Assembly (NCBI GenBank): GCA_051011415.1
Contig: JBPCTY010000123.1
Coordinates: forward strand, 1-64,000
DNA: 64,000 bases
Reading direction: 5' to 3'
Origin: SZUA-442 sp051011415
GTDB lineage: Bacteria; Actinomycetota; Acidimicrobiia; Spongiisociales; UBA5794
Shown here piece after piece: positions 6,823-15,259 of this stretch. Under the pieces are notes generated by a model. That model was not told the origin of the DNA. It saw only the letters and a program-made list of their open reading frames with translations, and made no database searches. Positions within the stretch are counted from its first letter, which is position 1. Every line of letters starts with the position of its first letter. The position numbers and the translations under genes were made by a program.

Positions 6823-9039
6823 GTGACCACACCACCCGCTCTCGATCCAATGCTCATCGCACGCGAGCAGTTTGGAATCGATGGCACTGCGACAACTCTG
6901 CCCGGATACGTAGACACAAACGTCCGGATCTCCTCTGGTGACGACGTTTACGTGCTGCGCATTGCCGATCGAGCGGATCCCGAGGCCACGCGACTCATCG
7001 TAGAAGCACAGATCGTTGCATTCGGCGCGGGGCTGCCGGTTGCCGAAACACTCCTGACCCGAGATGGAAGTCACTTGGGTGCCCTCCCAGACGGCCGAAT
7101 CGCCACGATGCGACGATGGCTCGAAGGCGATACGTTCGAGGATCTCGATCATCCGGCCAGCGCTGCCCGCTCGATCGGGGAGACAGCTGCCCGGATGGTC
7201 ATTGCACTTGCACCCATCGAGGGCACAAACACGAGCAGCCGACGCTGGGATCTTGCGCACGCCGACTCGACGATTTCCGAACTCCGCAACCACATCAAGG
7301 ACGACACCCGCCAGCACCTCGTTGAACAGGTAGTGATCCGGCTCCGCGAGTGCTCGCTTGCGGAGCTGCCACGGCAGGTAGTTCACAACGACCTGAATCC
7401 AGGCAATCTGATCGTCAAGAACGATCACGTGACGGGCATCATCGACTTCGGTGATTGCACGACGACGTACCGCATTGCCGAACTTGCGATCGCCACCGCG
7501 TACCTGATGATGAAGCAGGAGGATCCCGTCGCGGTTGCGGCAGAGGCATGCGCCGCTTATGCGGCACTCCAAACTGTCACTGCCGTAGAAGCCGGTGCGT
7601 TCCTCACCCTCGTGCTGGCACGCCTCGCAGTGTCCGGGACCGTCGCGGCGTCACGCGTAGATCCTGGGCCTACAAACCAACATCAGCTCATCAGCCGCGA
7701 CGACGCATGGGAAACGCTCGAACGGCTCCTGGCAGCTGATATCGACCTGATCGATGCGGAGCTGCATACAGCGCTCGGGCACGACCTCGACTCGCAGGCG
7801 ATGGCGGACCGCATGGCGGCGGACCGATCGAAACTCGGTGCATCGCTCAGCCTCGCCTACGACAAGCCAATCACCATCCTGCGTGGACGCGGGCAGTATC
7901 TGTACGACGACCGGGCGCGCCGATACCTCGACTGTGTCAACAACGTGTGCCACGTGGGGCACTCAGAACCAAGGGTCGTCCATGCACTGGCAAGCCAAGC
8001 TGCAACGCTCAACACAAACACCCGCTATCTCCATCCTGAGGTACTCAGGTACGCAGACCGATTACGACAGACGATGCCCAAACGGCTCGACACCGTGTTT
8101 GTCGTCAACTCAGGAAGCGAAGCCAACGAGCTCGCCATTCGCCTCGCACGCGTAGCCACCGGCAGAACCGACATTGCTGCGATCGAGCACGGATACCACG
8201 GCAACACCTCGACATTGATTGACATCAGCCACTACAAGTTCGCCGGCAAAGGCGGATCCGGACCGAAACAGTGGGTGCACATCCTCCCGTCGTTCGACGC
8301 CCATGAGACCGCGACTCAGTATGCGGATGCGGCGACAGCGACACTCTCTGGAACAAGCATCGCAGCTGGCATCGTTGAAGCTCTTCCCGGCTGCGCCGGA
8401 CAACTAGTTCCTCCCAAGAGAGTTCTCGCTGGGGCATACGACACCATCAGAGCCGCCGGTGGGCTTGTCATCGCAGATGAGGTTCAGACCGGATTCGGAC
8501 GCACCGGATCGACGTTCTGGGCGTTCCAGCTCTTCGGTGTGATTCCGGACATCGTCACGATGGGAAAGCCCTCAGGTAACGGCCACCCGCTCGCCGCCGT
8601 CGTGACCTCGAGGCAGATCGCAGAGGACTTCAACAACGGCATGGAGTACTTCAACACCTTCGGAGGCAACCCGGTATCTGCGGCCGTTGGCAACGCGGTA
8701 CTCGACGTCATCGAGCAGGACGGCCTTCAAGCACATGCGGCTGCGGTCGGAGACGATCTGCTTTCTCGGCTCAGGGCAGCTACTGCGGGCGACCCTCGAG
8801 TGGCTGACGTGCGTGGTATCGGCTTGTACATCGGGGTCGAGCTCGTCAACGGAGACAGGCCCGACCGCTCCCTTGCGCACGCCATTGTCGAATCCGCCAA
8901 GGCGTGGGGAGTCCTGCTGAGTACCGATGGACCGGAGCACAATGTGATCAAGATCAAGCCGCCGATGAGATTCTCAATGGACGATTCAGAGCGAGTGGCA
9001 TCAACAATCGCTGACGCTTTGGCTGACTCGGCTGGGTAA
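6823..9039 (+). CDS. Fusion of APH-type small-molecule kinase and class III PLP aminotransferase-fold phospholyase
   Basis: The 738-residue protein has two enzyme domains. Residues 1 to about 310 form an aminoglycoside-phosphotransferase-like kinase with the catalytic loop HNDLNPGN (H188, D190) and the metal-binding DFGD at 208-211. Residues about 335-738 form a class III PLP enzyme with IADEVQTGFGRTGS and the PLP lysine K582 in MGKPSGNGHP. The same pairing, as separate proteins in mammals, is hydroxylysine kinase plus 5-phosphohydroxylysine phospho-lyase; the related AGXT2L1 uses phosphoethanolamine. The inferred sequence is therefore phosphorylation of an amino alcohol followed by elimination of phosphate and ammonia. 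The substrate is not determined. The GTG start has a -10-like TATCGT 6 bases upstream. Confidence 0.85.
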   Translation: MTTPPALDPMLIAREQFGIDGTATTLPGYVDTNVRISSGDDVYVLRIADRADPEATRLIVEAQIVAFGAGLPVAETLLTRDGSHLGALPDGRIATMRRWLEGDTFEDLDHPASAARSIGETAARMVIALAPIEGTNTSSRRWDLAHADSTISELRNHIKDDTRQHLVEQVVIRLRECSLAELPRQVVHNDLNPGNLIVKNDHVTGIIDFGDCTTTYRIAELAIATAYLMMKQEDPVAVAAEACAAYAALQTVTAVEAGAFLTLVLARLAVSGTVAASRVDPGPTNQHQLISRDDAWETLERLLAADIDLIDAELHTALGHDLDSQAMADRMAADRSKLGASLSLAYDKPITILRGRGQYLYDDRARRYLDCVNNVCHVGHSEPRVVHALASQAATLNTNTRYLHPEVLRYADRLRQTMPKRLDTVFVVNSGSEANELAIRLARVATGRTDIAAIEHGYHGNTSTLIDISHYKFAGKGGSGPKQWVHILPSFDAHETATQYADAATATLSGTSIAAGIVEALPGCAGQLVPPKRVLAGAYDTIRAAGGLVIADEVQTGFGRTGSTFWAFQLFGVIPDIVTMGKPSGNGHPLAAVVTSRQIAEDFNNGMEYFNTFGGNPVSAAVGNAVLDVIEQDGLQAHAAAVGDDLLSRLRAATAGDPRVADVRGIGLYIGVELVNGDRPDRSLAHAIVESAKAWGVLLSTDGPEHNVIKIKPPMRFSMDDSERVASTIADALADSAG

Positions 9040-9050
9040 CTACCAAACAC

Positions 9051-9078
9051 AACAGCCCCGGCCGGAGCCGGGGCTGTT
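9051..9078. terminator. Bidirectional terminator between the fusion gene and pnp
   Basis: A perfect 12-base stem AACAGCCCCGGC/GCCGGGGCTGTT has a CGGA loop. It lies 11 bases after the plus-strand stop and 22 bases after the pnp stop, so it can serve both converging transcripts. Confidence 0.85.
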
Positions 9079-9100
9079 TGCGTATGACTTTCGATTCGAC

Positions 9101-11452
9101 CTAGAGGCCGGACTCGAACTCGTCCTCGAAGGACACGACCTTGCGGCCTGGCTTGTCGCCTGATCCGCTGTCGCTATCGCTCTTCTTGTCACGGTTGCGA
9201 TTCCGATTCCGATCGCCACGGTCATTGCGCTCCTTGCGCTCCGATCCGTTGTCCGACGACTCGGTCTTCGGTGCAGGAGCATCTCCCGCATCGTCGCCAC
9301 CGTCGGAGGGTGCGCCCGCCATGTCAAGGCTGACCTTGCCGCGATCGTCAATTTCCCTGACGACAACCTTCACGCTGTCTCCAAGGGCAAGTACATCCTC
9401 GACCTTGTCGATTCGCTTTCCGCCGCCGATCTTCGAGATGTGCAAGAGCCCATCGCGACCGGGAAGGATGTTGACGAATGCGCCGAACTTGGTGATGTTC
9501 ACCACTTCGCCGTCGTACTCCTCGCCAACCTTTGCTTCTGGTGGGAAGCCGATCGCAAGGATGCGGTCCTTCGCCAGATTCATGGACGTCGTATCAGGAG
9601 CTCCGACGCGGACGGTGCCATCGTCATCGATCTCGATCGTTGCGCCGGTCTCTTCCTCAAGCTCTCGGATGGTCTTGCCCTTCGGGCCGATGACCTCGCC
9701 GATCTTGTCTTTTGGAACCATGACCGCTTCGATCTTCGGAGCCTTCTCTGCAAGCTCGGACCGCGGCTCAGCGATGACCTCGTTCATTGCGTTGAGGATC
9801 GCGAGCCTGGCATCAAGAGCCTGGTTCATTGCACCAATCAACACATCGGCGGGCAGCCCCTCGATCTTTGTGTCGAGCTGTAGTGCCGTGATCATGTCAG
9901 CCGTACCTGCGACCTTGAAGTCCATGTCGCCCAAGTGGTCCTCGACACCGAGGATGTCGGTGAGAGTGACAAACTTGCCGTCCTGATAGATGAGACCCAT
10001 CGCGATACCGGCAACCGGAGCGTGGATCGGAACACCTGCGTCCATCAGCGACAGCGATGATCCGCAAACCGAAGCCATCGAAGACGAACCATTGGACATC
10101 AGAACCTCTGATACGAGGCGGTATGCATATGGGAAGTCTTCGGCTGGTGGAATCACCGGGTGCAATGCCTTCTCAGCGAGAGCACCATGACCGATCTCAC
10201 GACGCTTTGGACCACGCATGAAGCCCGCTTCGCCTGTGGCGAACGGCGGCATGTTGTAGTGGTGCATGTATCGCTTCGACTCCTCTGGGGAGATCGTGTC
10301 GAGCATCTGCTCCATCTTGAGCATGCCAAGCGTGGTGATATTGAGAACCTGTGTCTCGCCTCGCTGGAACATGCCGGAACCGTGGACGCCTGGCACAAGC
10401 CCGACCTCAACAGTGAGCGGGCGGATGTCGGTCAAGCCACGGCCGTCAATGCGAACGTTCTCGGCGACAACACGTGAACGCATGACGTTCTTCTGCACCT
10501 TCGAGAATGCAGCCTTGGCCTGCTTTATGCTGTCTGCATCACCCTCGTCAAGGTTCAGCGATGCAATCGCCTCGGCCTTGATTTCGGACTCTGCGTTCTG
10601 ACGCTCATGCTTCTTGACGATGGTGCCAAGGGCCTCGAGCTTTGGCTTTGCGAACGTCTCGACCTGCTCGTAGATCTCGTCTGAGTAGTCCTTGACGTAG
10701 ATCCATTCGACCGGCTCTGGCTCGCCATAGCTCTCCAACAGCTCAAGCTGCAGATCAACCAATACGGCAATGTATTCCTTGGCCAACTCAAGCCCAGCGG
10801 CAACGGTTGCTTCGTCAGAGGCCTGCTGGCCGTCCTGAACCATGCGGTAACCGTTCTCGGAGGCGCCAGCCTCGACCATTGCGATGTCGATCTCGCCATC
10901 AGCGTTCTTCTTGCCGGCGACGACAATTTCGAACACGGCTTCTTCACCCTGCTCGTAGGTTGGGAACGCAATCCACTCACCATCGGTAAGGGCGAGCCGA
11001 ACGGCTCCGATTGGTCCCTCGAACGGGATCGGGCTGACGGTGAGCGCAGCGGAAGCGGCGTTCAATGTCACGATGTCGTGCGGGTTCTCAAGGTCTGCAG
11101 CCAGAACGGTTCCCACAATGTGGGTGTCGTGGCGGTAGCCCTCTGCGAAGTTCGGGCGAAGCGGACGGTCGATCAGGCGATCCGCAAGGATTGCCTTCTC
11201 GGATGCGCGGCCTTCACGGCGAAAGAACGATCCTGGGATACGTCCAACTGCGTAGGTGCGCTCTTCAACATCAACGGTGAGCGGGAAGAAGTCCACGCCA
11301 TCACGGATGCTCCGCTTTGCGGTTGCGGTCACGAGGACCTCTGTGTCTCCAACGCGAGCAACAACTGCTCCGTCGGAAAGTTGTGCGAGCTTTCCAGTGC
11401 TCAGCGAGATCTCTACCTCGCCTACACGCCCGCGAACGGTGGTCTCTGCCAC
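9101..11452 (-). CDS. pnp: Polynucleotide phosphorylase
   Basis: The 783-residue enzyme degrades RNA 3'-5' by phosphorolysis. It has two RNase PH-like domains with the conserved YAVGRIPGSFFRREGR and MAIGLIYQDG-type segments, a KH domain (IGPKGKTIRELEEETGA) and an S1 domain (GEVVNITKFGAFVNILPGRDG). The C-terminus ends in a charged Arg/Asn/Asp-rich tail. The start is GTG 11452 with AAAGGAG 6 bases upstream. It follows rpsO, the classical arrangement, with a terminator and a long hairpin in between that suggest regulated readthrough. Confidence 0.97.
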   Translation of the reverse strand: MAETTVRGRVGEVEISLSTGKLAQLSDGAVVARVGDTEVLVTATAKRSIRDGVDFFPLTVDVEERTYAVGRIPGSFFRREGRASEKAILADRLIDRPLRPNFAEGYRHDTHIVGTVLAADLENPHDIVTLNAASAALTVSPIPFEGPIGAVRLALTDGEWIAFPTYEQGEEAVFEIVVAGKKNADGEIDIAMVEAGASENGYRMVQDGQQASDEATVAAGLELAKEYIAVLVDLQLELLESYGEPEPVEWIYVKDYSDEIYEQVETFAKPKLEALGTIVKKHERQNAESEIKAEAIASLNLDEGDADSIKQAKAAFSKVQKNVMRSRVVAENVRIDGRGLTDIRPLTVEVGLVPGVHGSGMFQRGETQVLNITTLGMLKMEQMLDTISPEESKRYMHHYNMPPFATGEAGFMRGPKRREIGHGALAEKALHPVIPPAEDFPYAYRLVSEVLMSNGSSSMASVCGSSLSLMDAGVPIHAPVAGIAMGLIYQDGKFVTLTDILGVEDHLGDMDFKVAGTADMITALQLDTKIEGLPADVLIGAMNQALDARLAILNAMNEVIAEPRSELAEKAPKIEAVMVPKDKIGEVIGPKGKTIRELEEETGATIEIDDDGTVRVGAPDTTSMNLAKDRILAIGFPPEAKVGEEYDGEVVNITKFGAFVNILPGRDGLLHISKIGGGKRIDKVEDVLALGDSVKVVVREIDDRGKVSLDMAGAPSDGGDDAGDAPAPKTESSDNGSERKERNDRGDRNRNRNRDKKSDSDSGSGDKPGRKVVSFEDEFESGL

Positions 11453-11480
11453 TCGTTTCTCCTTTGATTGGGGAGGAGAC

Positions 11481-11540
11481 CCAATTGGCAGTGGTCAGTG
11501 TTCGAAATGGCGGGGCCGAACAGTGGCCACTGTCAACTGG
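11481..11540 (-). promoter_or_regulatory. Long imperfect hairpin in the pnp leader
   Basis: Arms 11481-11504 and 11517-11540 pair at 20 of 24 positions around a 12-base loop. It ends 28 bases before the pnp GTG. In E. coli the pnp leader forms a long duplex that RNase III cuts during PNPase autoregulation; an analogous role here is inference. Confidence 0.55.
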
Positions 11541-11576
11541 AGTGATCCTCCGTTGATTCGTCGTCCAGATATGACA

Positions 11577-11598
11577 GAAGGCGGCTGATGCCGCCTTC
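11577..11598 (-). terminator. Terminator or attenuator after rpsO
   Basis: A 9-base stem GAAGGCGGC/GCCGCCTTC with a 4-base loop starts 10 bases after the rpsO stop. Downstream is only moderately T-rich, so partial readthrough into pnp is likely. Confidence 0.65.
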
Positions 11599-11608
11599 AG
11601 GTCAATTG

Positions 11609-11866
11609 CTAGCGACGCAGTCCCAGCTTTGCAATCAGGGACCGGTAACGCTCCACATCTTGTTCTTGGAGGTACCGAAGCAGTCGCCGACGCTTACCGA
11701 CCATCATGAGCAGTCCTCGTCGGCCGTGATGATCCTTTTGGTGGGTCTTCAGATGCTCGGTGAGGTGATTGATTCGCTCAGTGAGCAGCGCAACCTGAAC
11801 CTCCGGGGAACCGGTGTCCGTGGCATGCGTGCCGTATTCGTCTACAACAGATTTCGTGTCGTTCAC
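11609..11866 (-). CDS. rpsO: 30S ribosomal protein S15
   Basis: The 85-residue protein has the S15 signature: TGSPEVQVALLTERINHLTEHLK, HHGRRGLLMMVGKRRRLLRYL and a C-terminal YRSLIAKLGLRR. It binds 16S rRNA in the central domain of the small subunit. The start is GTG 11866. The frame ends 156 bases before pnp, in the common rpsO-pnp order. Upstream, a perfect 12-base palindrome (minus-strand GGGCGTTCGCCC, about 11898-11909) could be part of a leader structure or a weak terminator for the preceding gene. Confidence 0.96.
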   Translation of the reverse strand: MNDTKSVVDEYGTHATDTGSPEVQVALLTERINHLTEHLKTHQKDHHGRRGLLMMVGKRRRLLRYLQEQDVERYRSLIAKLGLRR

Positions 11867-11944
11867 GAGGTGCTTTCCAACGCGAGTAAGTAATCGGGCG
11901 AACGCCCAACGGGCAGGTTAGCAAGAGGTCGATCTATCGCGCAC

Positions 11945-12328
11945 TCATGAGAGAACTGCTTCGACCTCGATCTCAACACGCCATACCGGGTCCAGCAGAC
12001 CGGCAACCACAACCATCGTTGCCGCAGGTTCGGCGTCACCGAAGAGCTCTTTGTGCGCCATGCCAACAGCATCAGCATCTTGTGGGTCGACAATGAACAT
12101 CCGGGTCCGAACCACGTCGCGCATCGTTCCACCGAGTGCCGCTATTGCCTCCTCGGCAATCTGCCCGCAGCGCATCATCTGGGCATATGCCCCAGTCGCA
12201 ACAGCCTCACCGGGAAGGGGCACAGGCGCGGTGCCTGCAACCTCGATCGTGTTCCCCACCTTGACGGCACGGGCGAATCCGTACTTGTCCTCGTACGGCG
12301 ATACCCCGTGATGATGTTGACGTTCCAT
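11945..12328 (-). CDS. RidA/YjgF family protein
   Basis: The 127-residue protein belongs to the RidA (YjgF/YER057c/UK114) family, whose best-known members hydrolyse reactive enamine/imine intermediates from PLP enzymes. The family pattern is visible as RAVKVGNTIEVAGTAP, EEAIAALGGTMRDVVRTRMF and the C-terminal RVEIEVEAVL, which includes the conserved Arg-x-Glu. A TACCGT hexamer 6 bases before ATG 12328 suggests its own leaderless promoter, although the hydrolase gene ends only 18 bases upstream. Substrate class within the family is not resolved. Confidence 0.88.
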   Translation of the reverse strand: MERQHHHGVSPYEDKYGFARAVKVGNTIEVAGTAPVPLPGEAVATGAYAQMMRCGQIAEEAIAALGGTMRDVVRTRMFIVDPQDADAVGMAHKELFGDAEPAATMVVVAGLLDPVWRVEIEVEAVLS

Positions 12329-12334
12329 GGCGCA

Positions 12335-12340
12335 ACGGTA
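12335..12340 (-). promoter_or_regulatory. Candidate -10 of leaderless promoter for the RidA gene
   Basis: TACCGT on the minus strand lies 6 bases before ATG 12328, inside the 18-base gap after the hydrolase gene. Confidence 0.5.
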
Positions 12341-12346
12341 GCTCGA

Positions 12347-13372
12347 TTACTCCACCAGATTCGAGGACCCGCCGCTACCCCACGCAGGCGTCGGGAGGCG
12401 TCCACCCTCCCAGTCGCATGATCGTGGTTCTTCCGACTCCTGTGAAATGCACGCGGCAACTGCGTCGTGGGTAAGGACGCTGCTGTGCGCCTCAAACGCT
12501 CTACCGACAAAGACCGGTGGATTCCACCATGAGTCCCACGCTGACGATCCACCATCCTGCACAAGGTCGTACACCCTCAGATCCTCCGGTGCGTCCACGA
12601 AGTTCGTCACGGCCGCGTCTGGATTGTTGATCACGATGGTTTCGACTCCAGATTTCCCACCCAGACCAGCTCGAACATCGACACATTGCGTGAGATCGCA
12701 TTGAATGGCTTCGAAGCCCCCATTGTCAGGAATCCATGGAATCCGTTGCCCGAGCCTTTGTAGCACGCCCATCCACCCGCGAGCGATCGGCGGATCGAGC
12801 AGCGCTGCACCCTGATAGCCGTCAATTGGAGCGGTCGTGCCACGATCCATTGCTGCGATCATCATGACACCCGCAGCTGCACCTTTGGAGTGATGGATCG
12901 AATAGATGTTGCTGTGCGTATCTGACAGACTCCGAATCAGCGCATCGAGAGCTGCCGCGGCATCCGATGTTTCAACCAGCCGAGAGCTCGTGACCGAATC
13001 AGGTCCCCCATCCACAACGCTGTAGTCGAATGCCACCACCCGGTCCTGGCTCACGCCCATCTTGGCAAGCAACACATCGAAGTCGTCCGGCGAACCTCCG
13101 TGGCCGTGCACAACCACAAAGAGCGGTTCGTTGTCGCGTGTTGTCGTGCGCCGAAGAGCGATTGTTCCCGCACCGACGATCCCAATCAGTGCCGCACCTG
13201 GGAGTCCGGGAACAGGCAGAGCCGGCATGTCACCCGGCGCAATCGGCATCGTCGGCTCGCGGCGCACCACCGGGGTCGTTTCGAGATGCAATCCATCTCC
13301 AGGAGCACCGGTGTCGGTGGCCGGAAACGCAACCGTGGCAAGGATGAACGTGAGAGCGAGCGAGCAGAACAT
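12347..13372 (-). CDS. Exported or anchored alpha/beta-hydrolase-like protein
   Basis: The 341-residue protein starts at ATG 13372 with a GAAGGG ribosome site. An N-terminal signal-like segment (residues 1-17) and a second hydrophobic stretch (about 58-73) suggest export and possibly anchoring. The fold signs are FVVVHGHGGSPDDFD (oxyanion-type loop) and YSIHHSKGAAAG, where the nucleophile elbow G-x-S-x-G appears as H160-x-S162-x-G164. A lipase or esterase role is plausible but unproven, since the first elbow glycine is replaced. The frame is open much further upstream, but that part lies over ribF and is rejected. Confidence 0.7.
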   Translation of the reverse strand: MFCSLALTFILATVAFPATDTGAPGDGLHLETTPVVRREPTMPIAPGDMPALPVPGLPGAALIGIVGAGTIALRRTTTRDNEPLFVVVHGHGGSPDDFDVLLAKMGVSQDRVVAFDYSVVDGGPDSVTSSRLVETSDAAAALDALIRSLSDTHSNIYSIHHSKGAAAGVMMIAAMDRGTTAPIDGYQGAALLDPPIARGWMGVLQRLGQRIPWIPDNGGFEAIQCDLTQCVDVRAGLGGKSGVETIVINNPDAAVTNFVDAPEDLRVYDLVQDGGSSAWDSWWNPPVFVGRAFEAHSSVLTHDAVAACISQESEEPRSCDWEGGRLPTPAWGSGGSSNLVE

Positions 13373-13439
13373 CGGCTTCCCTTCAGCAAGGTCAGGAAGC
13401 GCGAGACTTACCGAAGCATCACACAGCGCTATGCCGTGC

Positions 13440-14372
13440 TCAACCCTCTTGGGTTGCGAACACCTGCTCGGCTCGTTCGATGTCAACGGCAATCTGGCTG
13501 ACGAGTTCGTTGACAGAGTCGAATCGTTGCTCACTCCGAATCCGCTCGACGAATGCAACGTGGACAGTCTTGCCGGTGAGCTGAAGGTCGTGGCCAAGGA
13601 TGTGGACCTCAATGGTCTCGGCGCCTCCGCCGAACGTCGGTCTCACGCCGACATTGCAGACCCCGTTGTAGTCAATGCCGTCGACGGTTGCGACAACCGC
13701 ATACACGCCGCCGGCTGGTCGGACAAAGCCGTCCGGTACCTCAACGTTGGCTGTCGGCACGCCAATAGTGCTCCCGCGACCGTCTCCCGACACGACGACC
13801 CCATCGACCGCAAACGGTCGACCCAGCATCCGAGCAGCAAGCGCCACTCCCCCGCTGGCCACTGCCGCACGGATCGAGGACGACCGGACCTGGGTCCCGT
13901 GGATCGTGAGTATGGGGGTCGAGACAAGCGAGAACCCACGGCTCTGTCCCAACAACCGAAGAGTGTCAACTGTGCCAACTGCTTCGTATCCGAATCGAAA
14001 GCCGTCACCAACGGCCACGGTCTTGGCGTTGAGCGAGTCAACAAGGAAGCGGTCTACGAAGGCTTCCGGCGAAAGCCGCATCACATCGACATCGAAGTCG
14101 ATGATTGCGGTCGCATCAAGACCGGCTTCGTCAAACAGCTCAAGCCGCCGTTCGAGTGTGGTCAAAGCTGGCGGGGCGGGCGAACCCGATACGACGCCAT
14201 CTGGATGGGTGGAGAAGGTCATCGCAGTGAGCTGGAGTCCCTCGTCTCCGGACGCCAGCGCGTCGAACACAGCTCTATGCCCTCGATGGACGCCATCGAA
14301 GACGCCGATCGCCACGGCACTACCTGCGGCCGGAGAGGTCCACGTTGCTGGGTCTCCTGAATACACCTTCAC
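13440..14372 (-). CDS. ribF: Bifunctional riboflavin kinase/FAD synthetase
   Basis: The 310-residue enzyme makes FMN and then FAD. The N-terminal adenylyltransferase domain has GVFDGVHRGH at residues 23-32 and a TQVRSSSIR segment. The C-terminal flavokinase domain has GDGRGSTIGVPTANVEVPDG followed by GVYAVVATVDG and the catalytic-region GAETIEVHILGHD, in which the acidic residue of the E-x-H element is kept. It overlaps truB by 4 bases, the usual truB-ribF order. Confidence 0.95.
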   Translation of the reverse strand: MKVYSGDPATWTSPAAGSAVAIGVFDGVHRGHRAVFDALASGDEGLQLTAMTFSTHPDGVVSGSPAPPALTTLERRLELFDEAGLDATAIIDFDVDVMRLSPEAFVDRFLVDSLNAKTVAVGDGFRFGYEAVGTVDTLRLLGQSRGFSLVSTPILTIHGTQVRSSSIRAAVASGGVALAARMLGRPFAVDGVVVSGDGRGSTIGVPTANVEVPDGFVRPAGGVYAVVATVDGIDYNGVCNVGVRPTFGGGAETIEVHILGHDLQLTGKTVHVAFVERIRSEQRFDSVNELVSQIAVDIERAEQVFATQEG

Positions 14373-15259
14373 GCCAAAACCACCTCTGGTTTCAAGGATC
14401 CTGCGGTGCGACGATACATGGCAATGAGATCTCCGCCACGCGACAGCACACAGACGAGGTCATCGTCGAGCACGTCGTCGTTGAGGGCATCGATCGGCCG
14501 ACCGTTCCGCACACGCATTTCGGTTGCCTCGTCAACACGCACAGACGCCATAGGTGGGAGCGCATCGACCGCTGGTACAAGCATCTCGGAGCCACGCGAC
14601 TCGTCGAAAGCTGTAGTTGCCTCTTCGACGGAGTGCGCGTCATGAACGGAGAGACTCCCGTTTGCGATGCGACGGAGAGCAGAGAGATGAGCCCGACCTC
14701 CGAGGGCTCTGGCGATGTCGTCGGCCAGGGTTCGCACGTACGTTCCCGTTGAGCACTCGACTCGGAAGGTCACCTCTGGGTAGTCCGACGGAGCGAAGTC
14801 GACCAGTTCAAGCGAATCGATTGTCACAGGCCTCGCCTCTCTCTCCACGACCTTGCCCTCGCGCGCGAGTTCATAGAGACGTTTGCCTTCAACCTTCCGT
14901 GCGGAGACCATCGGGGGAACCTGAAGGATGTCGCCTTCAAAACGTTCCATGGCTGCCCTGGTCGACTCCTCGTCGACAGGCATTGGGTCGCGAGAGAGCA
15001 CCGCTCCATCGGCATCGAGGGAGTCCGTTGCGACACCGAACTGGGCCGTTGCGAGGTATTGCTTTCGGGCGCCCTGGACGAAGCGCAGCAACCTTGTCGC
15101 TTTGCCCATGCCAAGAACAAGCAGACCGGTCGCCATCGGGTCGAGAGTGCCCGCATGGCCGACCTTGCCCCCTGCATGGCGCCTCACTTTTGCGACGACG
15201 TCATGCGATGTCCAGCCCTGCTCCTTGTCGATAAGCAGAAAGCCGAACAAGTCGCTCAC
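14369..15259 (-). CDS. truB: tRNA pseudouridine-55 synthase
   Basis: The 296-residue TruB isomerises U55 in the T loop of tRNAs. It has the opening FGFLLIDKEQGWTSHDVV and the catalytic motif GHAGTLDPMATGLL with catalytic Asp40. A C-terminal segment of about 60 residues fits the PUA-like extension. Its start overlaps nrnA and its end overlaps ribF, each by 4 bases (ATGA), indicating translational coupling in the rbfA-nrnA-truB-ribF unit. Confidence 0.96.
   Translation of the reverse strand: MSDLFGFLLIDKEQGWTSHDVVAKVRRHAGGKVGHAGTLDPMATGLLVLGMGKATRLLRFVQGARKQYLATAQFGVATDSLDADGAVLSRDPMPVDEESTRAAMERFEGDILQVPPMVSARKVEGKRLYELAREGKVVEREARPVTIDSLELVDFAPSDYPEVTFRVECSTGTYVRTLADDIARALGGRAHLSALRRIANGSLSVHDAHSVEEATTAFDESRGSEMLVPAVDALPPMASVRVDEATEMRVRNGRPIDALNDDVLDDDLVCVLSRGGDLIAMYRRTAGSLKPEVVLA

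Noticed and set aside
13062..14360. 432-codon plus-strand open frame
   Set aside because: It lies antisense over the clear ribF gene and hydrolase start; composition is Arg/Ser/His-rich and matches no family.
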